DNA of 36,044 nt from Variovorax boronicumulans NBRC 103145. Lineage in GTDB: Bacteria > Pseudomonadota > Gammaproteobacteria > Burkholderiales > Burkholderiaceae_C. Position numbers and translations under genes: made by a program. The notes under the pieces were generated by a model that saw only the letters and a program-made list of their open reading frames with translations, made no database searches and was not told where the DNA came from. The stretch covers positions 1-36,044 of the forward strand of contig NZ_BCUS01000063.1 in the NCBI RefSeq assembly GCF_001591345.1. The letters are read 5' to 3'. The stretch's first letter is position 1, and each line of letters opens with the position of its first letter. Of the stretch, positions 26,050 through 35,079 are shown piece by piece.

Positions 26050-27165
26050 ATGTACAAAAACCTCGCGGGCCGCGCCGTTCTGGCGCTGGCAGCCGCTTGC
26101 TTTTTATCTCCCGCCCTGTCCCAGACCGCACCGCCGAAGCCGCCCCTGGCCAAGGACGCGCTGAAGATCGGCTTTGTCTACGTCACGCCGGTCACCGATG
26201 CTGGCTGGGTGCGCCAGCATGAAGAAGGCCGCAAGGCCGTCGAGGCCGCGCTGGGCCCCCGCGTGAACACCGTCTTCGTCGAGAACGTGCCCGAGGGCGC
26301 CGACGCCGAGCGCGTGATCCGCGACCTCGCGCAGCAGGGCAGCCAGCTGATCTTCACGCCCAGCTTCGGCTACATGGAGCCGACGCTGAAGGTCGCGAAG
26401 GACTTTCCCGGCGTGAAGTTCGAATCGATCACCGGCTACAAGACCGCGCCCAACGTCGCCACCGCCAACGCCCGCTACTACGAAGGCCGCTACCTCGCGG
26501 GCATCGCGGCCGGGCGCATGACGAAGACGAACGTGGCCGGCTACGTCGCGGGCTTTCCGATTCCCGAGGTGCTGCAGGGCATCAACGCCTTCACGCTCGG
26601 CATGCGCTCGGTGAACCCGAAGGCCAAGGTGATCGTGGTGTGGCTCAACGAGTGGTTCGATCCGCCCAAGGAGCGCGACGCGGCGATGGCGCTGTTCAAC
26701 CAGAACGCCGACGTGCTCGCCTTCCACACCGGCTCCACCGCCGTGATGGCCGCCGCGCAGGAGCGCGGCAAGATGGCCGTGGCCTACCACTCCGACATGC
26801 GCAAGATCGCGCCCGACGCGCAGATCGTCGCGGTCACGCACCAGTGGGGCGGCTACTACACGCAACGCGCGAAGGCCGTGCTCGACGGCACCTGGAAGAG
26901 CGGCAACCTCTGGGGCGGCGTGAAGGAAGGAATGATCCGCGTCGGCGACTTCGGTACCAAGGTGCCCAAGGCCGTGCAGGACGAGGTGCTGGCGCGGCAG
27001 AAGGACATCGCGGCGGGCAAGCTGCAGCCGTTCCGCGCGGTGGCGGCCGATGTGCGCGACAACGAAGGCCGCGTCGCGATCGCCAAGGGCGCGCAGCTGA
27101 GCGACGAACAGATCCTGCAGATGAACTGGCTGGCCGAGGGCGTGCAGGGGCGGGTGACGCGCTGA
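26050..27165 (+). CDS. Second BMP-family purine/nucleoside-binding protein (orphan receptor)
   Basis: Periplasmic receptor of 371 residues, a clear paralogue of the lipoprotein at 11533-12702. Shared blocks include VENVPEGADAERV, FGYMEPTLKVAKD, ITGYKTAPN, PIPEVLQGINAFTLG, WLNEWFDPPKE and WGGVKEG. Unlike its paralogue it has a Sec signal peptide (cleavage near ALSQ, about residues 22-25) and no good lipobox, so it is likely soluble. No permease or ATPase gene accompanies it, suggesting that it feeds the ABC importer encoded at 7.9-11.5 kb. guaD starts 102 bp downstream, consistent with guanine, guanosine or a related purine as ligand. Several pocket-region positions differ from the paralogue, for example HTGSTAVM against NTDSPAVL. 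Confidence 0.92.
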   Translation: MYKNLAGRAVLALAAACFLSPALSQTAPPKPPLAKDALKIGFVYVTPVTDAGWVRQHEEGRKAVEAALGPRVNTVFVENVPEGADAERVIRDLAQQGSQLIFTPSFGYMEPTLKVAKDFPGVKFESITGYKTAPNVATANARYYEGRYLAGIAAGRMTKTNVAGYVAGFPIPEVLQGINAFTLGMRSVNPKAKVIVVWLNEWFDPPKERDAAMALFNQNADVLAFHTGSTAVMAAAQERGKMAVAYHSDMRKIAPDAQIVAVTHQWGGYYTQRAKAVLDGTWKSGNLWGGVKEGMIRVGDFGTKVPKAVQDEVLARQKDIAAGKLQPFRAVAADVRDNEGRVAIAKGAQLSDEQILQMNWLAEGVQGRVTR

Positions 27166-27197
27166 GCGCGGCCTTTTGCCCCGCCTGAAGAGAGCGT

Positions 27198-27222
27198 TGC
27201 GCGTATAGCACTCATACGCGCA
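27198..27222. promoter_or_regulatory. Perfect inverted repeat upstream of guaD
   Basis: TGCGCGTAT and ATACGCGCA form 9-bp arms around a 7-bp spacer, ending 45 bp before the guaD start. The centre has the T-N11-A layout of LysR sites. The half-site GCGTAT also occurs before xdhA and before the adenine deaminase gene. Good candidate for a purine-responsive operator. Confidence 0.65.
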
Positions 27223-27267
27223 GGGCAATTCCCGCCGTCCGGGGCTGGATTACCCTCCGCATCCACG

Positions 27268-28554
27268 ATGAAAAAAGCCTACCGCGCCTCCCTCCTGCGA
27301 TTCGACGCCGCCGGCCTGCCTGTCTTCGACGAGGACGGCCTGCTGGTCGTCGCCCCCGACAGCACCGGCCGCCAGCGCGTGCTCGACGCCGGCAGCCATG
27401 CCGACGTGTCGCAGCGCCATGCCGGCGCCCACACCACCCACCTGCCGGGCCGCATCCTGGCGCCGGGCTTCGTGGACATGCACGTGCATTACCCGCAGAC
27501 CGACATCATCGGCGCGCCCGCCGCCGGCCTGCTGCCCTGGCTCGAGAACTACACCTTCCCGGCCGAAAGCAAGTTCGCCGACCCCGCCCACTCGCGCGTG
27601 GTGGCCGACGTGTTCTTCGACGAGCTGCTGCGCAACGGCGTGACCACCTCGCTGACCTTCGCGACCTCGCACGTCGCCTCGGTCGACGCCTTCTTCGAGA
27701 GCGCGCAGCGCCGCCAGCTGCGCATGATCACCGGCAAGGTGCTGCAGGACCGCAATTCGCCCGACGGCGTGCGCGACGACACCGAGCAGAGCCTGGTCGA
27801 CACCGAGGCGCTGATCCGCAAGTGGCACAACGTCGACCGCCTGGGCTATGCCATCACGCCGCGCTTTGCGCCCACCAGCACCGACGCGCAGATGCGCGGT
27901 GCCGGCGAGCTGGCCGCGAAGTACGGCGACACCTGGATCCAGTCGCACGTGGCCGAGAACCGCGACGAGGTGAAGTGGGCGCGCGAGCTGTACCCCAAGT
28001 CGCGCTCGTACCTCGACGTGTACGCCGACTTCGGCCTGCTGCGCGAACGCGCCGTGTACGCCCACTGCATCTACCTGGACGACACCGACCGTGCGCTCAT
28101 GCACGAGACGAAGACCGCCGCCGCCGTGAGCCCCACGAGCAACCTGTTCCTGGGCAGCGGCTTCTTCGACTTCGGCGCGGCCGACCGCCTCGATCAACCC
28201 TACGGCCTGGCCAGCGACGTGGGCGGCGGCACCAGCTTCAGCCCCTTCCACACCATGCTGGCCGCGTACTACGTGGGCCGTGAGGGCCAGACCAAGACCG
28301 GCCTGAGCATCGCGCCCTCGCGGCTGTGGTGGCACCACACCGGCGGCGCGGCGCGTTCGCTGGGGCTGGACGGCGTGGTCGGCAACCTGCAGCCGGGCTG
28401 CGAGGCCGACTTCCTGGTGCTCAACCCGTCCGCCACGCCGCTGCTGGCGCGCAAGACCTCGGTGGCCAACAACCTCGAAGAGCTGCTGTTCGCGATGATC
28501 GTGCTGGGCGACGACCGGCTGGTCGAGCGCACGGTGATTTCGCAGGCGGGCTGA
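27268..28554 (+). CDS. guaD: Guanine deaminase
   Basis: Zinc amidohydrolase of 428 residues converting guanine to xanthine plus ammonia, the step that feeds guanine into xanthine dehydrogenase. Metal ligands are H72 and H74 in FVDMHVHYPQTD, with the later histidines in SHVAEN and AHCIYL and the aspartate in SDVGGGTSFS. The substrate-side segments YAITPRFAPTST and SPTSNLFLGSGFFD are typical of bacterial GuaD. Length and N-terminal beta-sandwich piece fit the family. Transcribed after the orphan BMP receptor, with its own candidate operator in the 102-bp gap. Cytosolic. Confidence 0.96.
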   Translation: MKKAYRASLLRFDAAGLPVFDEDGLLVVAPDSTGRQRVLDAGSHADVSQRHAGAHTTHLPGRILAPGFVDMHVHYPQTDIIGAPAAGLLPWLENYTFPAESKFADPAHSRVVADVFFDELLRNGVTTSLTFATSHVASVDAFFESAQRRQLRMITGKVLQDRNSPDGVRDDTEQSLVDTEALIRKWHNVDRLGYAITPRFAPTSTDAQMRGAGELAAKYGDTWIQSHVAENRDEVKWARELYPKSRSYLDVYADFGLLRERAVYAHCIYLDDTDRALMHETKTAAAVSPTSNLFLGSGFFDFGAADRLDQPYGLASDVGGGTSFSPFHTMLAAYYVGREGQTKTGLSIAPSRLWWHHTGGAARSLGLDGVVGNLQPGCEADFLVLNPSATPLLARKTSVANNLEELLFAMIVLGDDRLVERTVISQAG

Positions 28555-28639
28555 GCGGCGCCTGCGGGGGGAGGGCGCGCAGGGCGCCCATGCCACAATT
28601 CGGCCCCGATTTCCCCCGCAGCAGCATCAGCGAGCGCAT

Positions 28640-29206
28640 ATGAGCATCAAGAGCGACAAATGGATCCGGCGCATGGCCGAGAACGAAGGAATGATCGATC
28701 CCTTCGAACCGGGCCAGGTGCGCGAGAACGACGGCCACAAGATCATCAGCTACGGCACCTCGAGCTACGGCTACGACATCCGGTGCGCGCCCGAGTTCAA
28801 GGTCTTCACCAACATCCACAGCACGGTGGTCGACCCGAAGAACTTCGACGAGAAGAGCTTCGTCGACATGCACGGCGACTACTGCATCATTCCGCCCAAC
28901 AGCTTCGCGCTGGCGCGCACCGTGGAGTACTTCCGCATCCCGCGCAACGTGCTGACCATCTGCCTGGGCAAGAGCACCTACGCGCGCTGCGGCATCATCG
29001 TCAACGTGACCCCGTTCGAGCCCGAATGGGAAGGCTACGTGACGCTGGAGTTCAGCAACACCACGCCGCTGCCCGCCAAGATCTACGCGGGCGAAGGCTG
29101 CGCGCAGGTGCTGTTCTTCGAGAGCGACGAGGTCTGCGAGACCAGCTACAAGGACCGCGGCGGCAAGTACCAGGGCCAGCGCGGCGTCACGCTGCCCAAG
29201 ACCTGA
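28640..29206 (+). CDS. dcd: dCTP deaminase
   Basis: Homotrimeric enzyme that deaminates dCTP to dUTP, the main route to dTTP in many Gram-negative bacteria. 188 residues, close to E. coli Dcd (193). Conserved blocks: SYGYDIRC, IPPNSFALARTVEYFRIPRNV, CLGKSTYARCGI with the active-site Ser and Arg, and GYVTLEFSNTTPLPAKIYAGEGCAQVLF with the catalytic Glu. The C-terminal GGKYQGQRGVTLPKT is the nucleotide-closing lid. It is 85 bp after guaD, with a GC-rich inverted repeat (GGCGCC arms) in between but no clear terminator, so some readthrough from guaD is possible. A housekeeping gene rather than a purine-catabolic one. Confidence 0.97.
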   Translation: MSIKSDKWIRRMAENEGMIDPFEPGQVRENDGHKIISYGTSSYGYDIRCAPEFKVFTNIHSTVVDPKNFDEKSFVDMHGDYCIIPPNSFALARTVEYFRIPRNVLTICLGKSTYARCGIIVNVTPFEPEWEGYVTLEFSNTTPLPAKIYAGEGCAQVLFFESDEVCETSYKDRGGKYQGQRGVTLPKT

Positions 29207-29318
29207 CAGCCTGATACAGGCATCCTGACCGCCGGTTACGTTCCGGGCGGCCGGGCCAAGTACCATCCTGCGACGTTCCGGCAAATACGCCGTTCAGCAA
29301 GCCGGCAAGGAGACTGCG

Positions 29319-30206
29319 ATGAGATGGGAAGGCAACGAACAATCCGACAACGTCGAAGACCGCCGTGACGGCGGGGGTGGCGGCGGAGGCGGCGGCTTCA
29401 TCGGCGGGCGCGGCATCGGCATCGGCACCATCGCGGTCGCGCTCATCGCCGGCTGGATCTTCGGCATCAACCCGCTCACCGTGCTGAGCCTGCTCAGCGG
29501 GGGCGGCGACCCGGTCCAGGTGCAGCAACAGCAACAAGGCCCCGCGCCCAAGCCGCCCACCGGCGACCGCGAGGCGGCCTTCGTCTCCACCGTGCTGAAG
29601 AACACCGAGGTGGTCTGGACCGATCTGTTCCGCAAGAGCGGCGGCAACTACCAGGCACCCCGGCTCGTGCTGTTCCGCGGCGCCACGCCCACGGCCTGCG
29701 GCACGGGTCAATCGGCCATGGGGCCGTTCTACTGCCCGGGCGACAAGAAGGTCTACATCGACCTGGCGTTCTACGACACCCTCAAGAACCAGCTCGGTGC
29801 GCCCGGCGAGTTCGCGCAGGCGTACGTCATCGCGCACGAGGTCGGCCACCACGTGCAGGACGAGCTGGGCATCACCGCCAAGGTCGACGGCATGCGCGGG
29901 CGCCTGAGCCAGTCGCAGAACAACGCCGTCAGCGTGCGCGTCGAGCTGCAGGCCGACTGCTTCGCGGGCGTGTGGGCGCACCACTCGCAGGAGTCGAAGA
30001 AGTGGCTCGACCCGGGCGACATCGAGGCCGCCATGAACGCCGCGCAGAAGATCGGCGACGACGCCCTGCAGCGCTCGGCGGGCCGGGCCGTGGTGCCCGA
30101 CAGCTTCACCCACGGCTCCAGTGCACAGCGCCAACGCTGGTTCGGCACGGGCTACCAGACGGGTGAAATGAAGTCCTGCGACACCTTCAACGCGCGCAAT
30201 CTGTAA
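29319..30206 (+). CDS. YpfJ-type neutral zinc metallopeptidase
   Basis: 295 residues, COG2321 family. The N-terminus has the family opening MRWEGNEQSDNVEDRR, then a glycine-rich stretch, a single membrane segment (about residues 35-53, GIGTIAVALIAGWIFGI) and a Gln/Pro-rich linker. The globular part has H173-E-x-x-H177 (HEVGHH) as zinc site and QADCFAGVWAHH supplying the expected third acidic ligand. Family proteins are widespread putative metallopeptidases whose substrates are unknown. Anchored in the inner membrane with the enzyme domain probably periplasmic. The ribosome site AAGGAGA fixes the start. Confidence 0.92.
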   Translation: MRWEGNEQSDNVEDRRDGGGGGGGGGFIGGRGIGIGTIAVALIAGWIFGINPLTVLSLLSGGGDPVQVQQQQQGPAPKPPTGDREAAFVSTVLKNTEVVWTDLFRKSGGNYQAPRLVLFRGATPTACGTGQSAMGPFYCPGDKKVYIDLAFYDTLKNQLGAPGEFAQAYVIAHEVGHHVQDELGITAKVDGMRGRLSQSQNNAVSVRVELQADCFAGVWAHHSQESKKWLDPGDIEAAMNAAQKIGDDALQRSAGRAVVPDSFTHGSSAQRQRWFGTGYQTGEMKSCDTFNARNL

Positions 30207-30243
30207 AGACTGTCTCCCGAGAGCCCCGGATTCATTGGGATCT

Positions 30244-30264
30244 TTGCTATTGAATAAGTAGCAA
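30244..30264. repeat. Short AT-rich palindrome upstream of rhlE
   Basis: TTGCTA and TAGCAA flank 9 bp. The core resembles the GCTATT...TAGC core of the palindrome at 7792-7809. It lies in the 130-bp gap between the metallopeptidase and rhlE genes. Similar GCTAT/ATAGC palindromes are, from memory, common in intergenic regions of Comamonadaceae. Function unknown. Confidence 0.45.
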
Positions 30265-30336
30265 TTCGGCCTGCGCGGATGTTGTCGTTTCGTTGTCACT
30301 GCCGTTTTTTGCGGCAATGCGACAATAGAAGGCTCA

Positions 30337-31806
<1,470 letters not shown>

Positions 31807-31831
31807 ACCGGGGCCGCACGACAGTGAAAGC

Positions 31832-31859
31832 AAAAAGCCGGGCATGCCCGGCTTTTTTT
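31832..31859. terminator. Bidirectional intrinsic terminator between rhlE and the rhodanese operon
   Basis: AGCCGGGC and GCCCGGCT flank a 2-nt loop, with five A before and seven T after, so the hairpin has a U-run on both strands. It lies 25 bp after rhlE and 18 bp beyond the stop of the minus-strand rhodanese gene, serving both convergent units. Confidence 0.92.
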
Positions 31860-31877
31860 CGTCTGCGCTGCGCGCGC

Positions 31878-33515
31878 TCAGGCCACGCGAAAGTGATGCG
31901 TGCCGTCGCGCCCCAGCTGCTCCACCAGCCCGAACTCCCAGTCCAGGTAGGCCTGCATGGCTTCTGCGGGCGCGTCGGTGCCTTCGTAGGGCCGGCGGTA
32001 GCGGTCGGTGCGGGCCGTGGCCAGGCGCGTCTCGCCGGTCTCGGCCGGCAGCCCGGCGGCGAACCAGGCGGTGTTGCCGCCCGTGAGCACCTGCACCTCC
32101 ACGTCGCGCTGGCCGCGTGCGTCGAGCATGGCGCGCAGGTCGGCTGCGGCGTAGCGTGCGAGCAGGCTGCTGCCGCAGGTGAGCACGTAGCGCGGCGCGG
32201 ACGGGATGGCTTTGGTGTCGATCGCCTGTGCCAGCTGGGCGCGGATCGCGTACCAGGCGCCGGGAATGTGGCGCTTCACGTAGTTGGCGCTCGTGGTCAC
32301 GTCGATCACGGCGGTGGCGGGCTGCTGCTTCAGCAACTCGGCCAAGGCCTGCGGTGCGATCTCGGCGACCGTGGTCGCGACGGGCGGGTAGGCCGACGTC
32401 GGCGTGCCGGTTTCGCTGAGCGCGGCGGCCGGTGGAACCGCATCGAGCACGTACACCTCCCAGCCCATCTGCGCGAGCCATGAGGCGCTCATCGACGCGC
32501 GCACGCCGTCGTCGTCGGCCAGCACAATGCGTGCGCCGCGCACCGGCACCTGGTGGTCGGCTTCCTGCACGAGCTGCCCGCCGGGCGCGCTTGCGAAGCC
32601 GGGCAGGTGGCCGGCGGTGTATTCCTCGGGCGTGCGCACGTCGAAGCGGTACACGGTGCGGCCGGGGGCTTCGAGCGTGCCGAGCGCGTCGAGGGCGATG
32701 CGGTGCACGCCCGCGGCGTCGGCCACGCGGCGCGCGTCGGCCTGCGCCTGCGCGCGGTTCGCCTCAGACACTGCAGCCGGTGCCTGCCGGCCCGCGCCGT
32801 GGTCGAGCACCTGGCCCGCGAGCTTCCAGCCGATGGTGCCGTTGCGCAGCGCCGCGACCGGGTTCGGGATGCCCGCGTTCACGAGCGACTGCGTGCCGAT
32901 GATGCTGCGCGTGCGGCCCGCGCAGTTCACGATCACGCGCGTGGCCGGGTCGGGCGCGAGCTCGCGCACGCGCAGCACCAGCTCCGCGCCCGGCACGCTG
33001 GTGGCCGAGGGAATGCTCATGGTCTGGTATTCGTCGAAGCGGCGCGCGTCGAGCACGACCACGTCGGCGCGGCTGTCGATGAGTGCCTTCACCTCGGGCG
33101 CCGACAGCGACGGCGTGTGCCGCTCGTGCTCGACCAGCTCGCCGAAGGACTTGCTCGGCACGTTGACGTCGCGAAACAGCTCGCCGCCCGCTGCGCGCCA
33201 GCCTTCGAGGCCGCCGTCGAGCAGGTGCACGTTGGTGTAGCCGAGCGCGGCGAAGGTGCGTGCCGCCAGCGGCGCGAGATCGACACCGTCGTGCGCACCG
33301 TACAACACGATGAAGGTGTCGCGTCGCGGAATGCGCCGCCACGCTTCGATCTCGATGCGCGACAGCGGCAGGTTGGCGGCCCACAGCGGATGCTCTTGGG
33401 CGAAGGGGTCTTCCTCGCGCAGGTCGAGCAGCGCGGTCTCCTCGCGCGCGATCAGCCGTTCGCGCAGCGCGGCGAAGGGCAGCAGGGGAAAGGAGGCGGT
33501 CGTGGTCGTCGTCAT
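31878..33515 (-). CDS. Four-domain rhodanese (sulfurtransferase)
   Basis: 545 residues built of four rhodanese folds (about 10-120, 135-240, 275-365 and 405-515). Active-site loops: domain 2 has C198 in NCAGRTRS and domain 4 has C447 in LTCGSSLLAR. Domain 1 has G73 (LYGAHDG) and domain 3 has D334 (LADDDGVRAS) where the persulfide-forming Cys should be. So two live domains alternate with two dead ones. Rhodaneses move sulfane sulfur via a Cys persulfide to thiols or cyanide. Its start overlaps the stop of the thiol dioxygenase by 4 nt (ATGA), and it ends the operon before a bidirectional terminator. It may take over sulfur released by the dioxygenase or its product. The long open frame upstream is only overlap with neighbouring genes. 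No signal peptide, so cytosolic. Confidence 0.88.
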   Translation of the reverse strand: MTTTTTASFPLLPFAALRERLIAREETALLDLREEDPFAQEHPLWAANLPLSRIEIEAWRRIPRRDTFIVLYGAHDGVDLAPLAARTFAALGYTNVHLLDGGLEGWRAAGGELFRDVNVPSKSFGELVEHERHTPSLSAPEVKALIDSRADVVVLDARRFDEYQTMSIPSATSVPGAELVLRVRELAPDPATRVIVNCAGRTRSIIGTQSLVNAGIPNPVAALRNGTIGWKLAGQVLDHGAGRQAPAAVSEANRAQAQADARRVADAAGVHRIALDALGTLEAPGRTVYRFDVRTPEEYTAGHLPGFASAPGGQLVQEADHQVPVRGARIVLADDDGVRASMSASWLAQMGWEVYVLDAVPPAAALSETGTPTSAYPPVATTVAEIAPQALAELLKQQPATAVIDVTTSANYVKRHIPGAWYAIRAQLAQAIDTKAIPSAPRYVLTCGSSLLARYAAADLRAMLDARGQRDVEVQVLTGGNTAWFAAGLPAETGETRLATARTDRYRRPYEGTDAPAEAMQAYLDWEFGLVEQLGRDGTHHFRVA

Positions 33516-34111
33516 GCGGCAGTGTTTCGGAGTTCGGCGGAGCGGTCCCACAGGTTGGGCAGCAGCGTGTTGGAGTAGCCGGAGACGAAGGGCTTGCGCC
33601 CGCCTTCGGCCGGATAGGTGTGGCGGCGCACGGCGCCGATGTTGGCGCCGTACACGTGGATGCTGATCGACACGCGGTCGGCGTGCGCGTTGTGCACGCG
33701 GTGCAGGTCGCCCACGGTGGGCGACACGGCCTCGACATGCCCCGCGTCGAGCCGCACCGGCTCGCCCTGGGGCCGCGCGGTGCCGTCGGCGTCGAGTGCG
33801 TACGGCTGGCTGTACTCGGCGCCGCGCAGCATGCCGATGAGGCCCCACACCGTGTGGTCGTGGATCGGCGTGGCCTGGCCCGGACCCCAGACGAAGCTCA
33901 CGACCGAGAAGCGCTCGGTGCTGTCGGCATGCAGCAAAAACTGCTGGTAGTAGGTCGGGTCGGCCACGGCGAAGGCGTCGGGCAGCCAGTCGTCGCGCGC
34001 CACCAGCGTGCGCAGCAGCGCGCCGCCTTCGGACAGGATGCGCGGCTCGTCGGGCCGGCTGTCGAGCAGCCGGCCGAAGGCGCCGACGAAATCGCGCAGC
34101 GGAGCAATCAT
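33512..34111 (-). CDS. Cupin thiol dioxygenase (cysteine dioxygenase family)
   Basis: Non-heme iron enzyme of 199 residues that adds O2 to a thiol to give a sulfinate. Iron ligands are H84 and H86 (PIHDHTVWG) and H137 (LHRVHN). The S150-x-H152-x-Y154 outer-sphere triad is present (SISIHVYG). The position of the Cys that crosslinks to Tyr in animal enzymes is L91, so no Cys-Tyr cofactor forms. The stretch matching the carboxylate-binding Arg60 of true cysteine dioxygenase reads YYQQFLL, which points to the Gln-type members acting on 3-mercaptopropionate or similar thiols. Variovorax strains are known to use 3-mercaptopropionate and mercaptosuccinate dioxygenases of this family. 4-nt ATGA overlaps at both ends couple it to the binding-protein and rhodanese genes. 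Substrate assignment is inference. Confidence 0.88.
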   Translation of the reverse strand: MIAPLRDFVGAFGRLLDSRPDEPRILSEGGALLRTLVARDDWLPDAFAVADPTYYQQFLLHADSTERFSVVSFVWGPGQATPIHDHTVWGLIGMLRGAEYSQPYALDADGTARPQGEPVRLDAGHVEAVSPTVGDLHRVHNAHADRVSISIHVYGANIGAVRRHTYPAEGGRKPFVSGYSNTLLPNLWDRSAELRNTAA

Positions 34112-35079
34112 GCGGGGCGTTTCCAGAGTTGGGTGTCGGTGATCGCGCGCACATCCACGCGTGTGGGAAGGATACCGTCCCGCGCCGAGCGGTCGGCCAC
34201 AGTTTGTAGCGCGGTGATGTCGGCCTCGCTCACGGGCCGCCCCGCCACCGAGGCGCGCGCCGTGATGAGGCGCGCCGACGCGATCGGCAGCCGCGTGAGC
34301 TGGCTGTAGGCCTGCGCATAGGCCTCGGGGTTGGCCAGCGCCCAGTCGCCCGCGCGGGCGAGCCGCTCGAGGAACTGCACGATGGCCGCGCGCCGGGCCG
34401 CATCGGCCAGCGAATGCTCGCTCGCGGTGATGAAGCCCAGCGCCGTGTTGATGCCGCGCCCGTCGCGCAGGATGCGCCCGCCCTGCTGCAGCGCGATGGC
34501 GTAGTAGGGGTCGAAGATGGCCCAGGCGTCGATCTGCTTCGAGGCGAACGCGGCTGCCGCGTCGGTGGGCAGCACGAACTTCACCGTGACCTCGTCGCGC
34601 CGCACGCCGGCCTCTTCGAGCGCGCCGTAGAGCTGGTACTGCGAGATGCTGCCGCGCGCCGACGAGACGATCACCGTCTGGCCGCGCAGGTCGGCCACGC
34701 GGCGCAGCGGCGAGTCGGGCTGCACCACGATGCCCAGCGACTCGGCCTTGCCCACGCGCGTGGCGACGATCTTCAGCGGCGTCTTGCCGACGGCCGCCGC
34801 GAGCACGGGCAGGTCGCCGGCCATCGCGGTGTCGACCGCGGCGCTGCGCTGCGCCTCGAACAGTGGCGCGGCGCCCTGGAAGTTGGCCCAGCGGTAGGCA
34901 AAGGGCGCGTCGTCGAGGGCCCTGGAGGCCTCGAACAGCGAGCGCAGGCCGCCGGCCTGGTCGCCGAGCACCAGCGTGGCCTGGGGTTGCGCCACCGCAC
35001 GCAGCGGGCCGGCCGCGGCCAGCGACAGCGCGGCGCCTTGCGCGAGCCAGGTGCGGCGAGAAATCGGCAGCGCGCTCAT
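34108..35079 (-). CDS. Sulfonate-type ABC substrate-binding protein (SsuA/NMT1-like)
   Basis: Periplasmic receptor of 323 residues in the SsuA/TauA/NMT1 group. The N-terminus SRRTWLAQGAALSLAAAGPLRAVAQ is a twin-arginine-like export signal with cleavage near AVAQ (about residue 31). The mature part has PLKIVATRVGKAESLGIVVQ, DLRGQTVIVSSARGSISQYQLY and AIDAW-like (KQIDAWAIFDPYYAIALQQ), typical of aliphatic sulfonate and nitrate/taurine binding proteins. ATGA overlaps join it to the flavoprotein gene before it and the dioxygenase after it. The permease and ATPase are not in the window and may lie upstream of the operon beyond the right edge. Its ligand would be an organosulfur compound in this context. 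Confidence 0.88.
   Translation of the reverse strand: MSALPISRRTWLAQGAALSLAAAGPLRAVAQPQATLVLGDQAGGLRSLFEASRALDDAPFAYRWANFQGAAPLFEAQRSAAVDTAMAGDLPVLAAAVGKTPLKIVATRVGKAESLGIVVQPDSPLRRVADLRGQTVIVSSARGSISQYQLYGALEEAGVRRDEVTVKFVLPTDAAAAFASKQIDAWAIFDPYYAIALQQGGRILRDGRGINTALGFITASEHSLADAARRAAIVQFLERLARAGDWALANPEAYAQAYSQLTRLPIASARLITARASVAGRPVSEADITALQTVADRSARDGILPTRVDVRAITDTQLWKRPA

Noticed and set aside
28555..28639. GC-rich repeat with GGCGCC arms between guaD and dcd as a terminator
   Set aside because: There is no T-run and the arms are interrupted; it may be chance in this GC-rich gap.
30280..30336. Sigma-70 promoter directly before rhlE (TTGTCA and GACAAT)
   Set aside because: The spacing between the two hexamers is about 22 bp, too long for a standard promoter.
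33516..34154. Possible N-terminal extension of the rhodanese protein upstream of 33515
   Set aside because: The extension is the out-of-frame reading of the dioxygenase gene; the ATGA overlap and the first rhodanese fold both support the start at 33515.
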